A DNA stretch of 64,000 bases from Streptomyces sp. L2 (GTDB taxonomy: Bacteria; Actinomycetota; Actinomycetes; Streptomycetales; Streptomycetaceae): the NCBI RefSeq assembly GCF_004124325.1, contig NZ_QBDT01000001.1, forward strand, positions 2,232,001 through 2,296,000. Direction: 5' to 3'. A program made the position numbers and the translations under genes. The notes under the pieces were generated by a model. The model was given only the letters and a program-made list of their open reading frames with translations. It searched no databases and was not told the origin of the DNA. Positions 36,223-45,372 of the stretch are shown here, one piece after another. How positions within the stretch are numbered: position 1 is the stretch's first letter; each line of letters begins with the position of its first letter.

Positions 36223-36633
36223 GTGAACGCTGAGCTGCAGGCCCTCGGCAGGGCGATCAAACAGGCGCAGTACCGTCAGCACCGTTCCCTCGACACGGCG
36301 TTGGCGGCGGCCGGGACGACCCTGGCCCAGTGGGATGCCCTGCGCGCGATCGACCGCTCCCCCGGCGCCTCGGCCCGCGCCCTGGCGGCGGCCACCTTCC
36401 AGAGCGAGCAGGCGTTCGGCACACTCGCCGGCCGCCTGCTGGCCCAGGGCCTGGTCGAGCGCCGGGCGGCGCACGGCCGGCGCAACGCGCACCACCTCAC
36501 ACCGGCGGGCGAGCGGGTCCTGGAGGCCGGCCACAAGATCGCCGACGAGGTGCTCGCCGACCGCTTCGCCCCCCTGCCGGACGAGGATCGGACGACCCTG
36601 CTGGAGCTGCTCCGGCGGCTTGCCGAAACGTGA
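36223..36633 (+). CDS. MarR-family transcriptional regulator
   Basis: 136 residues with a wHTH (LAQWDALRAIDRSPGASARALAAATFQSEQAFGTLAGRL) and wing AHGRRNAHHLTPAGERVLEAG, the MarR signature DxRxxx-LT. GTG start. Divergent from the alpha/beta hydrolase; autoregulation through the shared palindrome is probable. Confidence 0.9.
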   Translation: MNAELQALGRAIKQAQYRQHRSLDTALAAAGTTLAQWDALRAIDRSPGASARALAAATFQSEQAFGTLAGRLLAQGLVERRAAHGRRNAHHLTPAGERVLEAGHKIADEVLADRFAPLPDEDRTTLLELLRRLAET

Positions 36634-36904
36634 GGGCGCCGGGCGGCCTCTCGGTGACCGCCGGTGGCTCCGCTTCCGAGGGCCTCTGTTACGCGTCCAG
36701 CGCGTCGAGTTGGCGGTGCAGGAGGCTCTCCACGCCCTTGCGGTCCAGGGTCGCGGTGTCTTGCGGGGTGGGGCACGGAAGCCGGGCCCGGTTCACTCGG
36801 GAGGGTGGAAATCGTCCCGGGCGATCCTGGTACGCCTACGCCTACGCCTACGTCCTACGCCTGCGTTCTACGCCTGCGCCCGCGCCCCCTCCTTGGCCCC
36901 TCGC

Positions 36905-38404
36905 CTACGCCTGCCCCGGTCCGCCCGCCGCCCGCCGCGCCGGCGGCCTGGTGTGGACGTACAGCTTGCGGCGGTCGCCGACGTCCAGGTGCTGCGGCAG
37001 CGGGAGTTCGTAGCGGACCGGACGGGCGTGGTCGGAGAGCTGGCGGCCGGAGTTGTAGACGCGGTTGAACTTCCACAGCATGCGGGCGAAGTTGGTCTGG
37101 CCCCGGGCGAGGTTGCCGCCGAGGACGCGCAGGGCGCCGAAGGCGGTGCGCAGGCCCAGGTGCTTGCGGTTGATCACGGCCTGCGTCCTGACCAGTTCGC
37201 GGTAGAAGACGTCCAGCGGCAGGGTGGTGGGGACCACCGCGTGCTGGATGTCGAACAGGCGGTAGTCGCGGGTGGTGAGCCGGCGGGACTCGGTGTGCCA
37301 GATCTCCGTACCGGGGTAGGGAGTCATGACCGTGAGATGCACGATCTCCGGTACGGACATCGCGAACTCCCGCACGATCCGGAAGCGTTCCTCGTCCCAC
37401 GCCGGGTCCACGATGAGGTTGATCGCCACGCTCAGCCCGAGCCGGCGCGCCACCTCCAGGGCGCGGAAGTTCTCGTCGGGGCTGACCCGTTTGCGGAACT
37501 GGTCCAGGCCCTCGGCGTCGATGGCCTCCATGCCGAGGAACATGTAGCTCAGGCCGAGCCGGGCCCAGCGCTGGAAGACCTCCTCGTTGCGCAGCAGGAC
37601 GTCGCTGCGGGTCTCCAGGTAGTAGCGCTTGCGGATCTTCCGGCGTTCCAGTTCGGCGGCGATGGCGTGACCGTGTTCGGGGCGGATGAACGCCACGTCG
37701 TCGACGATGAACACGTTCGGTTCCCGGATGCTCGCCATCTCGGCGCCGGCCGCCTCGGGGGACGCCTTGCGGTAGCTGCGGCCGTAGAACGTCCAGGCGG
37801 AGCAGAAGGAGCAGTCCCAGGGGCAGCCCCGGGTGAACTCGATCGACGCGCACGGGTCGAGTTCCCCGATGAAGTACTTGCGCCGGTGCCGCATCAGGTC
37901 GCGTGCGGGCAGGGGGCTGTCGATGCTGTGCAGCAGCTTCGGCTCCGGGCCCCGGCCCGAGGGGGTGACGATTCCGGGTACGTCGTCCAGGCCGCCGTCC
38001 CGCAGCGCCGCGAGGAGGGCGAAGATGCCCGGCTCGCCCTCGCCGCGCAGGACCGCGTCGAGGTTCCCCTCGGCCTGTACGAGCACGTCCTCCGCCACGA
38101 AGGACACGCTGTGCCCGCCGAAGAAGACGAAGCAGTGCGGGGCGTCGCGCTTGGCCGCGCGGGCGATGTCGATGGCCTCGGGGATGTTGGCGAGGTAGTT
38201 CAGGGAGATGCCGAGGGCGTCCGGCCGGAAGGAGGCGAACTCGCGGGCCAGTTCGTCGATGCCGGTGACCTGGAGGTCCACGATCCTGACCTCGTGCCCC
38301 TCCGCCCGCGCCGCACCGGCCACCCGCTCCAGGCCGAGTGGCTCCAGACGCAGGAAGATCTCCGAGTACAGCAGGGCGCTGGGGTGGACGAGCAGCAGGC
38401 GCAT
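36905..38404 (-). CDS. hpnR: Radical SAM/B12-binding protein, hopanoid C-3 methylase type
   Basis: 499 residues from ATG (MRLLLVHPSALLYSE) with GAGGTCACC upstream. N-terminal B12-binding domain (about 1-140), radical-SAM core with the cluster motif in RGCPWDCSFCSAWTFYGRSYR (C-X3-C-X2-C near 195), and C-terminal segment ESRRLTTRDYRLFDIQHAV. These segments match HpnR as I recall it, including SALLYSEIFLRLEPLG and YFIGELDPCASIEF. HpnR methylates hopanoids at C-3 in methanotrophs and some actinobacteria. No other hopanoid gene is seen in the window; a related methylase with another substrate cannot be excluded. Confidence 0.78.
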   Translation of the reverse strand: MRLLLVHPSALLYSEIFLRLEPLGLERVAGAARAEGHEVRIVDLQVTGIDELAREFASFRPDALGISLNYLANIPEAIDIARAAKRDAPHCFVFFGGHSVSFVAEDVLVQAEGNLDAVLRGEGEPGIFALLAALRDGGLDDVPGIVTPSGRGPEPKLLHSIDSPLPARDLMRHRRKYFIGELDPCASIEFTRGCPWDCSFCSAWTFYGRSYRKASPEAAGAEMASIREPNVFIVDDVAFIRPEHGHAIAAELERRKIRKRYYLETRSDVLLRNEEVFQRWARLGLSYMFLGMEAIDAEGLDQFRKRVSPDENFRALEVARRLGLSVAINLIVDPAWDEERFRIVREFAMSVPEIVHLTVMTPYPGTEIWHTESRRLTTRDYRLFDIQHAVVPTTLPLDVFYRELVRTQAVINRKHLGLRTAFGALRVLGGNLARGQTNFARMLWKFNRVYNSGRQLSDHARPVRYELPLPQHLDVGDRRKLYVHTRPPARRAAGGPGQA

Positions 38405-38707
38405 GGTGACCTCGGCGACGTAGGGACGGGGGGCGAGGGACGGGGGCGAGGGCTGTACGAGGGGTGTGCGAGGGATACCGGTGACGCCGGGGGCCGGGCA
38501 CACCGGACGTGCCGGGGGTGCGGGCGTACCGGGGTTGCACGGCCGCGTGCACCTGCTTCACACGCGCTCGGCGCCGCACCCGAGGGCCGGTCCCGGCACC
38601 CTCATCCTCACCGCCCTTCGCCACCGGCGCCGGTCAGCGCGTCCGGACGAGTGAGAGCCGAGGGTCAAAAGAGCAGAGGGGCGGTGTGTCACACCCGCCT
38701 CGTCCGC
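38405..38707. other. Spacer between ku 3' fragment and hpnR
   Basis: About 300 bp. It should contain the hpnR promoter (minus strand). I see no gene, tRNA or clear hairpin; several direct GTGCCGGGG-like runs reflect GC bias. Confidence 0.4.
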
Positions 38708-39711
38708 TCAAGCCGAGCGCTTGCGGGACGACGTCGTCTTCTTGGCCGCTGTCTTCTTCGCCGCCGCCTTGGCGGTCGGCGTCGCCTTGGCAGCCGACTT
38801 GGCGGTGGACTTGGCGGCCGGCTTGGCCGTGGAGCCGCCGGTGGACTTGGCCGTGGACATCGACGAGGAGGACCTCGCCGCCGTCTTCTTCGCGCCCCGT
38901 TCCGGCTTGGCCGCCGTCTTCTTGGCGCGCGCCGCGGGGGCCGCCTTCTTGCGGGCCGTCTCCTTCGCTGCGGAGCGGCCCGCGTGCAGGCGTCTGACCT
39001 CGGCCCCCTCCTCCGGCTCAGGCTGCTCATGCTCCGGCTCCGCGCCGCCGCGCGACTCGCGGGCCGCGCGCACGCTGTTCTCCAGGGCCGCCATCAGGTC
39101 GAGGACCTTGCCGCCGGTCGCCGGCGCGGGGCTCTCCGGCGGGGCCTCGCCCGCCGCCTTCGCCGCGATGACCTCCTCCAGCGCCTCGCGGTACTCGTCG
39201 TGCAGCTCGGTCAGGTCGACCTCGCCGAGCGTGTCCATCAGGGCGTCCGCGAGGTCGAGTTCCTTGTCGCGGACAGTGACGTCGGCGTCCGGGGCGACGC
39301 CCTCGGGGGCGCGGACCTCGTCGGGCCAGAGGAGTCCGTGCATGGCGATGGCCTCGCCGACCACCCGCAGCATGCCCAGGCGTTCCCGGCCGCGCAGCGC
39401 GTACTTGGCGATGGCGACCTTGTTGCTGCGCTTGAGAGCCTCACGAAGCAGGGTGTACGGCTTCGCCGCGGGCGCGCCGCTCGCCGCCAGGTAGTAGGCG
39501 GCGCCCATCTGGAGGGGGTCGATCCGGTCGGCCGGTACGAAAGCGACGATCTCGATGGTGCGCGCGGTGGGGATCGGCAGGTGGGAGAGGTCCTCGTCGG
39601 TGATCGGGATCATCGAGCCGTCGGCGTCCTCGTACGCCTTGCCGATCTCGGCCTGGGTGACCTCGCGGTCCTCCAGTTCGCAGACCTTGCGGTAGCGGAT
39701 GCGGCCGTTGT
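38708..39711 (-). pseudogene. ku: Host ku, 3' fragment (codons 39 to end)
   Basis: The frame from NGRIRYRKVCELEDREV to the stop is a Ku protein lacking the first 38 residues, which are found at 45373-45486. It includes the beta-barrel and dimer region (DLSHLPIPTARTIEIV, GMLRVVGEAIAMHGLLWPDEVR) and a long Lys/Ala-rich C-terminal tail (TAKSTAKSAAKATPTAKAAAKKTAAKK) as in actinobacterial Ku. The break is at the left end of the Tn554-like element. A TTG in element sequence (39727) opens the same frame, so a truncated product is conceivable. Confidence 0.93.
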
Positions 39712-39791
39712 TCTCCGGGGGTCCCAAATATGTTGCGTGACGTTGCAGTGTGCTTCGTCGTTGAGGGTGCTGCGATGGTTCTCTGGGGGTG
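39710..39791 (+). repeat. Left-end paired sites GTTCTC(T/C)GGGGG
   Basis: GTTCTCCGGGGG at 39710 and GTTCTCTGGGGG at 39778, 68 bp apart, in the same orientation, the first at the host junction. The mirror image occurs at the right end with 65-bp spacing. Probable recombinase binding sites. Confidence 0.75.
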
Positions 39792-39843
39792 TTGCTCTGT
39801 GGTGGACCGTTGCGGTCTGTCCGTGGAGCAAGGAGATCAAGAG

Positions 39844-41007
39844 GTGCGTGCTTTCCCGGTCCGGATGCCGTCCGGTGCTGCGTACTGGACAGTGGTCGAT
39901 GCCGACGTGCAGGTGGTGAACGAAGCCGACCGGTATCTGCGGGGTCTCAGGTTGGGCAAGGACCGCGCCGAGTCGACGACGAAGGCGTACGCCGGAGCGA
40001 TCGCGCTGTTCCTGCGCTGGTGTACGGCTACAGGGCGGGACTGGCGTACAGCCGCCCGCGATTTGAGCTCCTTCATCCTCTGGCTGAAATGGCAACCGGC
40101 TGGGGCGGAGGGGCAGGCGACGGTCGTACCAGGGCCCGGCGGGAAGCCCGCCCGGGATGCACGCCGGATCAATGGCGTGCTCACAGCCGTTCGCGGCTTC
40201 CTGGCCCACGCGGTGACGGAGCGAGAAGTCCCGGGCTGGGTGCTGGAGCAGCTCTACCAGCTCGGCGACAGCTTGGACCTCCCCCTTCAGGCGCAGTCGG
40301 AAGATGGCAGGCTCCGCTACCGGCTCCAGGCTCAGCATCGCCTGCCGGAGGCTGAGAAGGCCGTGGATCGGGCCAGCGATGCGGAGATCGTGGCGATGTT
40401 CCGGGCCTGTCGCTCGGCACGCGACAGGTTGCTGATCCTGTTGCTGTCCCGGGTGGGTCTTCGCCGCGGGCAGGCTGCGGGCCTGCGTCGGGGCGACGCT
40501 CACCTGCTCGTTGACTCGACCACTCTGGGATGCCGCCTGGAAGGCGCTCACCTGCATGTCGTACGGCGGCAGAATCCGAACAACGCCTGGTCGAAGTCCC
40601 GCCGTCCCGTGGCGTTGCCTGTGGATTTCCTGGTGGTGCAGGCATTCGACCACTACGTATTGGAGCGGCACGATCGGCTCGGGCCGGAGGGCAGTGATTT
40701 CCTGCTGGTGAACCTCTTCCGTGAACCGTTGGGATCGCCGATCACACCTGATGCGATCGGCGAGACCGTGGAGGCCCTGGCCCGTCGTGCCGGGCTGGAC
40801 CGCAAGGTCACCCCACACATGATGCGGCACGCTTTCGCCAGCAATGTCGCGGACTCCGGCGGCTCGTTGGACGAGATCCAGTCTCTCCTGGGCCATAAGC
40901 ACCCGGACTCGGCTCGTCCCTACCTGCACCCCGCGCAGTCCCGGTTGCGCGAGGCGATCAGCCGCGTTCCCTCGCCGAGGGATCTGGGCAAGGAGTCGGG
41001 TCGATGA
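39844..41007 (+). CDS. tnpA: Tyrosine recombinase, TnpA of a Tn554-like element
   Basis: 387 residues from the GTG (MRAFPVRMPSGAAYW) with GGAG 8 bases upstream; the frame is open 38 codons more, but that part lies in the left-end site region. N-terminal SAM-like core-binding domain (about 20-140), catalytic domain with Arg I in SRVGLRRGQAAGLRRGD, box II TPHMMRHAFAS, second His in LLGHKHPDS and Tyr in RPYLHP. The stop overlaps the tnpB ATG (ATGA). Confidence 0.9.
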   Translation: MRAFPVRMPSGAAYWTVVDADVQVVNEADRYLRGLRLGKDRAESTTKAYAGAIALFLRWCTATGRDWRTAARDLSSFILWLKWQPAGAEGQATVVPGPGGKPARDARRINGVLTAVRGFLAHAVTEREVPGWVLEQLYQLGDSLDLPLQAQSEDGRLRYRLQAQHRLPEAEKAVDRASDAEIVAMFRACRSARDRLLILLLSRVGLRRGQAAGLRRGDAHLLVDSTTLGCRLEGAHLHVVRRQNPNNAWSKSRRPVALPVDFLVVQAFDHYVLERHDRLGPEGSDFLLVNLFREPLGSPITPDAIGETVEALARRAGLDRKVTPHMMRHAFASNVADSGGSLDEIQSLLGHKHPDSARPYLHPAQSRLREAISRVPSPRDLGKESGR

Positions 41008-43490
41008 CGCTCAGCGTGGTCCGCACCCAGCCTCTCGGGCAGGAGGTGGGAGAGGACGGTGCCGCGGCCCTGTGGGCGGCGGTGGACCTGGAGTTCCTGG
41101 CCCTCTTCGACTGGTCTCCGGAGACCGGTGTGCTGTTCTTCCCCGCGGATCACCCGCTGTTGGGCACACCGCTGTGCCGAGTGAAGGGCTGCGTGCAGAC
41201 CAGTGTCACCAGGCACTTGTGTTCCGGCTGCCGATTCCGGTGGAGGCAGGCGGGGAAGCCCCCGCTGGAGGAGTTCGCCGACATGGACCGCGGCTACTGG
41301 CGGCAGGTCGGGGTCGAGGACTGCTCGGTGTCCGGATGCCGGCGGCCGTTCTCGTCTTGGCGGCGGCCATTGTGCTCAACTCACCTCGCGCAGCTCAAGC
41401 GCCGGGGCGTGACTCTGGAGGAGTTCCTCGCCCTCGACGATGTCGTCGCACTGCCCGCGTTCGGCCCCTGCGAAGTCGCTGCCTGCCACCGGTACCGGGA
41501 CGGCGTATCTCCGTACTGTCACGCCCACCGGGAGCGCTGGCGGAACGCTGTCGCCCGCGGACGGAGCACGGAGGACGAGGAGCTGTGGCGGCGCACAACA
41601 GCTCCCGTGTCCGCGAACCACGAGGTCAGCCTGCGCGGACTGCCCGATCGTGTGGTTGCGGAGATCCTCTACGGAGTTCAGGCCCGAACACGCGAAGGAA
41701 TCCACACCACGCAGTTCCTGCTCCGCAATCTGACCAATCGTCTCCGCGAACTCCAACTGCCCTCGCTGACAGCAGTGGACCCGGCACATGTCTCCCGGGG
41801 TACGCGCGGACTCTGCGGCAGCCTGGTCACCCTCGTGGGTCGGTTCGGACTGACGCCGGAGGGCGAGCGGGGCAAGGACGTGTGGAACGGTGCCGCGTTC
41901 GGACACTCCGGGCATCTGCGTTTCACCGCGATCCACCAGTCCTGGCTGAGGACCGCGGCCAAGGAATGGGCGTTGTTCTCCCTGCCTCAGCGGCGTGGCA
42001 ATGTCATGAGCAGCATCCAGGACATCCTCAACGCGTTCGCCCTTCTGTCCGAGAGCCTGAGGCTTCAGCGCGAGGATCACGGCGATGACATCCGCGCGCT
42101 CAGCCGCCGGGACATCACCGCGTTCACCAACCGTCTGGCCTTCCTGCACCACAGCGGGGAGATTTCAGTGCACAGACGGGTCGTGGTCGTCCGCTACGTC
42201 CGTGCCCATCTCGCCCGCATGCGGTCACTGGGACTGACCCGGCCCGGTCAGCCGCTGCACGGGCTGCCGGATGACTTCGCGATCCTCGCGGAAGACGTTC
42301 CCGACGACCCCGAAGACGCAGAAGCCGGCAAGGACCTCCCTGCCGAGATCATGCGGCAGATCTGCGAGCAGTTGCCCTCCCTCGTCGGCCAGGCCCGGAA
42401 CGGCAACGAGAACCGAGTGGCCGTCGAACTGCTCATCGACACCGGGAGACGGCCTCAGGAGATCTGCCAGCTGCGCTGGGACTGCCTCAAGCAGGACGCC
42501 GACGGGCAGCACGTGCTGATCTACGACAACTACAAGGCCAACCGCCACGGGCGCCGACTGCCGATCTCCCAGGCCACGGCAGGAGTGATCACCAGACAGC
42601 AGGAACTGGTCCGCGCCGACTTCCCAAGCACACCGACCGACCGGCTGGTGCTGCTGCCCACGCGGGTGGCCAGCCCTCACGGCCTCAAGCCCATCACACC
42701 GGGATGGCTCTCCGGCCGCCACCGCGAGTGGGTACGGTCCCTGCCCGAGTTCCTGGTACACACTCGTGTCGAGATGGACGGTCTGCCGGTCACCAAGATG
42801 GTGCCCTTCGACAAGTCCAAGATCTTCCTTTACGCATACCGGCACACCTACTGCCAGCGACACGCGGACGCCGGGGTCGCCGTCGACGTTCTCAGGGCGT
42901 TGATGGATCACCGGCGTCTGGACACCACTCAGGCCTACTACCGTGTCACCGAAGAACGGCGCCGCGAGGCCGTGGACCGTGTCACCGAGATGCAGTTCGA
43001 CCGACACGGCAAGCGTATCTGGCGGCAGGCCAAGGCACTGCTCGACTCCGAGCACGCCCGTCGGGCCGTCGGCGAGGTCGCCGTCCCTTACGGCGTCTGC
43101 ACCGAGCCATCGAACGTGGCAGCGGGTGGACACGACTGTCCCGTCAGATTCCGCTGCGTGGGCTGCGGTCATTTCCGTACCGACGTCTCCTACTTGCCCG
43201 ATCTGGAGGCCTACCTCGCGGACCTGCTGCGCAACCGCGAGCGGATCGCCGCCGCGCTGGACGCGGACGACTGGGCCAAGGCCGAGGCGATGCCGTCGGA
43301 CGAGGAGATCAGCCGCGTGAGACGGCTCATCAAGCGGGTCAAGGAAGGCCTGGACGATCTCGACGCGAGCCAGCGCGCCGAGGTCGAGGAGGCCGTCTCC
43401 GTGGTCCGCCGCGGGCGGCAAAGCGTGCTGCTGGGGATGCCTCGGGTCCGCCAGCCTCTTCCCGATCTGCGTCCAGAAGGGCAACTGTGA
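41004..43490 (+). CDS. tnpB: Large tyrosine recombinase, TnpB of a Tn554-like element
   Basis: 828 residues. N-terminal 190 residues hold three Cys/His clusters (CRVKGC-X8-CSGC; CSVSGC-X10-CSTH; CEVAAC-X10-CHAH), each a possible zinc finger. Middle region helical. Catalytic domain in about 470-670: Arg I in GRRPQEICQLRWDCL, box II YAYRHTYCQRH, second His in LMDHRRLD, nucleophile in TQAYYRVT. A C-terminal zinc site follows (CPVRFRCVGCGHFRTD) and then a charged helical tail. Partner of TnpA in Tn554 transposition. This is not the IS605 TnpB nuclease despite the name. Confidence 0.9.
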   Translation: MTLSVVRTQPLGQEVGEDGAAALWAAVDLEFLALFDWSPETGVLFFPADHPLLGTPLCRVKGCVQTSVTRHLCSGCRFRWRQAGKPPLEEFADMDRGYWRQVGVEDCSVSGCRRPFSSWRRPLCSTHLAQLKRRGVTLEEFLALDDVVALPAFGPCEVAACHRYRDGVSPYCHAHRERWRNAVARGRSTEDEELWRRTTAPVSANHEVSLRGLPDRVVAEILYGVQARTREGIHTTQFLLRNLTNRLRELQLPSLTAVDPAHVSRGTRGLCGSLVTLVGRFGLTPEGERGKDVWNGAAFGHSGHLRFTAIHQSWLRTAAKEWALFSLPQRRGNVMSSIQDILNAFALLSESLRLQREDHGDDIRALSRRDITAFTNRLAFLHHSGEISVHRRVVVVRYVRAHLARMRSLGLTRPGQPLHGLPDDFAILAEDVPDDPEDAEAGKDLPAEIMRQICEQLPSLVGQARNGNENRVAVELLIDTGRRPQEICQLRWDCLKQDADGQHVLIYDNYKANRHGRRLPISQATAGVITRQQELVRADFPSTPTDRLVLLPTRVASPHGLKPITPGWLSGRHREWVRSLPEFLVHTRVEMDGLPVTKMVPFDKSKIFLYAYRHTYCQRHADAGVAVDVLRALMDHRRLDTTQAYYRVTEERRREAVDRVTEMQFDRHGKRIWRQAKALLDSEHARRAVGEVAVPYGVCTEPSNVAAGGHDCPVRFRCVGCGHFRTDVSYLPDLEAYLADLLRNRERIAAALDADDWAKAEAMPSDEEISRVRRLIKRVKEGLDDLDASQRAEVEEAVSVVRRGRQSVLLGMPRVRQPLPDLRPEGQL

Positions 43491-44020
43491 CCAGCAAGAA
43501 CAGTCTCCCCATGGCCGAAGGACGACGAGGCGACTCAGCACGCCGACGGCAGCGAGTCGAGAACGCCATCAGAGCCGCGGTCAAGGACGGCGGAGAGATC
43601 ACCGCATCCAGCATCGCCCGAACCGCCGGAGTCGACCGATCCTTCCTCTACCGCCACCGTGATCTGCTGCAACTCGTCCATACCGCGGCAACAGCGCCGT
43701 CGTCCAGCCAAGGCCCCGCCCAGGTCAGCAGGGCCTCCCTGCAAGCCGACCTGGCGAACGCCCTGGAGCGCACCGCCCGGCTCACGGCCCGCGTCCGGCA
43801 GCTGGAGAACCGGCTCTCCCAACAGCTCGGTGAAAAGGCCTGGCGCGACTCCGGCCTCGGAGCGCCCACCGACATCGACAACCTCCAGCGGCAGGTCACC
43901 ACTCTGGAACAGCGCGTGGTGGACCTCCAAGGCCAACTCGAAGACCGCGCCGAGGAACTACAGGCCGCACGTGCAGCCAACCGGGAGCTGACCCGAACCC
44001 TCAACCAGAACCACCACTGA
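43487..44020 (+). CDS. tnpC: TnpC-like accessory protein (DUF6262 type)
   Basis: 177 residues from the GTG that overlaps the tnpB stop (GTGA). HTH-like N-terminus (ENAIRAAVKDGGEITASSIARTAGVDRSFLYRHRDL) and a long coiled coil (LENRLSQQL, NLQRQVTTLEQRVVDLQGQLEDRAEEL). In Tn554 TnpC is not essential but affects the frequency and orientation of transposition. Followed 91 bp later by the cargo ku on the same strand. Confidence 0.85.
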   Translation: MTSKNSLPMAEGRRGDSARRRQRVENAIRAAVKDGGEITASSIARTAGVDRSFLYRHRDLLQLVHTAATAPSSSQGPAQVSRASLQADLANALERTARLTARVRQLENRLSQQLGEKAWRDSGLGAPTDIDNLQRQVTTLEQRVVDLQGQLEDRAEELQAARAANRELTRTLNQNHH

Positions 44021-44111
44021 CCGCTCCACTCCGAACCGTCCAGGTGGCGCCTGCCGGGATGCGATCAGCGGCAGACGGAGGTGCCATGGGCTAACAGGAG
44101 GTGGGAAGGCC

Positions 44112-45158
44112 ATGGCCCGAGCGGTCTGGAGCGGTGCTCTCTCATTCGGGCTCGTCGCCCTGCCGGTGCAGCTGTTCACGGCGACGGAAAGCCACACGAT
44201 CCGATTCAACCAGCTCCAACGCGGAACGTCGGACCGAGTGCGCAACAAGCGAGTCAACGAGCGCACCGGCGAGGAAGTCCCTATGGAGGAGATCGTCAAG
44301 GGCTTCGACATAGGGGACGAATACGTGGTCGTCGAGCCCGGCGAACTGGACGAGATCGCCCCTGGCCAGTCCAAGTCGATGGAGATCACCGGGTTCGTCG
44401 ACCTGGACCAGGTCGAGCCGGTCTTCTTCGACAAGACCTACTACCTGGCGCCCAAGGGCAAGGAGTACGCCAAGGTCTACGCACTGCTCCACAGCGCTCT
44501 TGCCCAGGCGAACAAGGTCGGTATCGCCACCGTCGTCATGCGCAACCACGAGTACCTGGTCGCCGTGAAGGCAGAAGGCGATGTCCTGGCTATGCACACC
44601 ATGCACTGGGCGGACGAGGTCCGCGATCCGCACCGGGAGATCGGGAGCCTCCCGGAGGAGACGCAGGTCGCCGACAAGGAGCTTCAGACGGCGGTGCAGT
44701 TGGTCGAGGCAATGAGCATCGACTGGAATCCGGAGGAGTACCACGACACCTACCAGGAGAAGGTGCTCCAGCTTGTGGAGGCCAAGCGCACCGGTCAGAC
44801 GGTGGAGAAGGGCGAGTCGGCACCGCGCTCCACCAACGTCATCGACCTCATGGATGCGCTGCGTGCCAGCGTCGAGCAGGCCGAGACGACAAGGGAAGGA
44901 GGCGGGAAGGGGCCACAGAAAGCCACAAGCACCAGCCCTCCTACACCGTTGAAGACAGCGGCTGAGAGACGCGCGGGCCGTTCGGCAGGAAAAGCGGCGC
45001 AGTCCTCGAAGGTTTCGGAGCTGGAAGGAATGAGTAAAGCCGAGCTCTACCAGCGCGCCTCCGAGGCCGACATTCCCGGTCGTTCTTCGATGACCCGCGG
45101 GGAACTACTCAAAGCCCTCAGCGGCAAGAAAGGGCGGCGCACCGCACGAGCTTCCTGA
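44112..45158 (+). CDS. ku: Complete Ku protein carried by the element
   Basis: 348 residues from ATG (MARAVWSGALSFGLV) with ACAGGAGG upstream. Full Ku beta-barrel/bridge domain (to about 260: FFDKTYYLAPKGKEYAKVYALLHSAL, VLAMHTMHWADEVRDP) that encircles DNA ends as a homodimer, and a C-terminal SAP-like segment (SKVSELEGMSKAELYQRASEADIPGRSSMTRGELL) ending in a short basic tail. It differs from host ku in sequence (for example DRVRNKRVNERTGEEV against GRIRYRKVCELEDREV), so it is a different Ku subfamily and not a duplicated host gene. Likely expressed with tnpABC. Role: replacement or altered NHEJ, inference. Confidence 0.93.
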   Translation: MARAVWSGALSFGLVALPVQLFTATESHTIRFNQLQRGTSDRVRNKRVNERTGEEVPMEEIVKGFDIGDEYVVVEPGELDEIAPGQSKSMEITGFVDLDQVEPVFFDKTYYLAPKGKEYAKVYALLHSALAQANKVGIATVVMRNHEYLVAVKAEGDVLAMHTMHWADEVRDPHREIGSLPEETQVADKELQTAVQLVEAMSIDWNPEEYHDTYQEKVLQLVEAKRTGQTVEKGESAPRSTNVIDLMDALRASVEQAETTREGGGKGPQKATSTSPPTPLKTAAERRAGRSAGKAAQSSKVSELEGMSKAELYQRASEADIPGRSSMTRGELLKALSGKKGRRTARAS

Positions 45159-45295
45159 CGCAGGGTCTCGGGGCGGTAGCCCCGCCAGGACCAACCACGG
45201 CAGGGACGCGCTCCAGATCGTCGGAGTCGACGCCTGCAGAGACTTTCGCGTGGCTTGCGAACCCACCATCCACCACAGTTGTTGCAGTTGACATA

Positions 45296-45370
45296 CCCAG
45301 AACAGCCGCTCCGACCTGCACCAACACCGTTCTCACCGCACCTGAACGCCTCTCACCCCCCAGAGAACCC
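45296..45370 (-). repeat. Right-end paired sites, inverted relative to the left end
   Basis: CCCAGAGAAC at 45296-45305 and at 45361-45370 (GTTCTCTGGG on the minus strand), 65 bp apart, the outer one next to the host junction. The rest of 45159-45372 has no gene. Confidence 0.75.
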
Positions 45371-45372
45371 AT

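Larger units (their letters stand above)
39712..45372. mobile_element. Tn554-like element (tnpABC) carrying a ku gene, inserted in host ku
   Basis: About 5.66 kb between the two parts of host ku. Holds two large tyrosine recombinases and a small coiled-coil protein in the TnpA-TnpB-TnpC order of the Tn554 family, with overlapping starts, followed by a complete ku. No target duplication is seen, as expected for Tn554. Boundaries are good to a few bases: the host reads ..CACACCGAGGAC at the right and AACGGCCGC.. at the left. Ends contain paired GTTCTC(T/C)GGG sites. Confidence 0.9.

Noticed and set aside
39730..39843. Longer tnpA start
   Set aside because: This stretch is Cys/Val-rich in translation, contains the left-end repeat, and has no ribosome site; the GTG at 39844 has GGAG.
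36335..39919. A 1194-codon plus-strand open frame
   Set aside because: Antisense to hpnR and ku with low-complexity translation; no start context.
44112..45158. Cargo ku as an original neighbour of host ku, outside the transposon
   Set aside because: Host ku parts flank both tnpABC and this gene, so it must be within the inserted DNA.
45118..45372. Part of a novel 122-residue protein
   Set aside because: It is element DNA read in the frame of the broken host ku and has no independent start.
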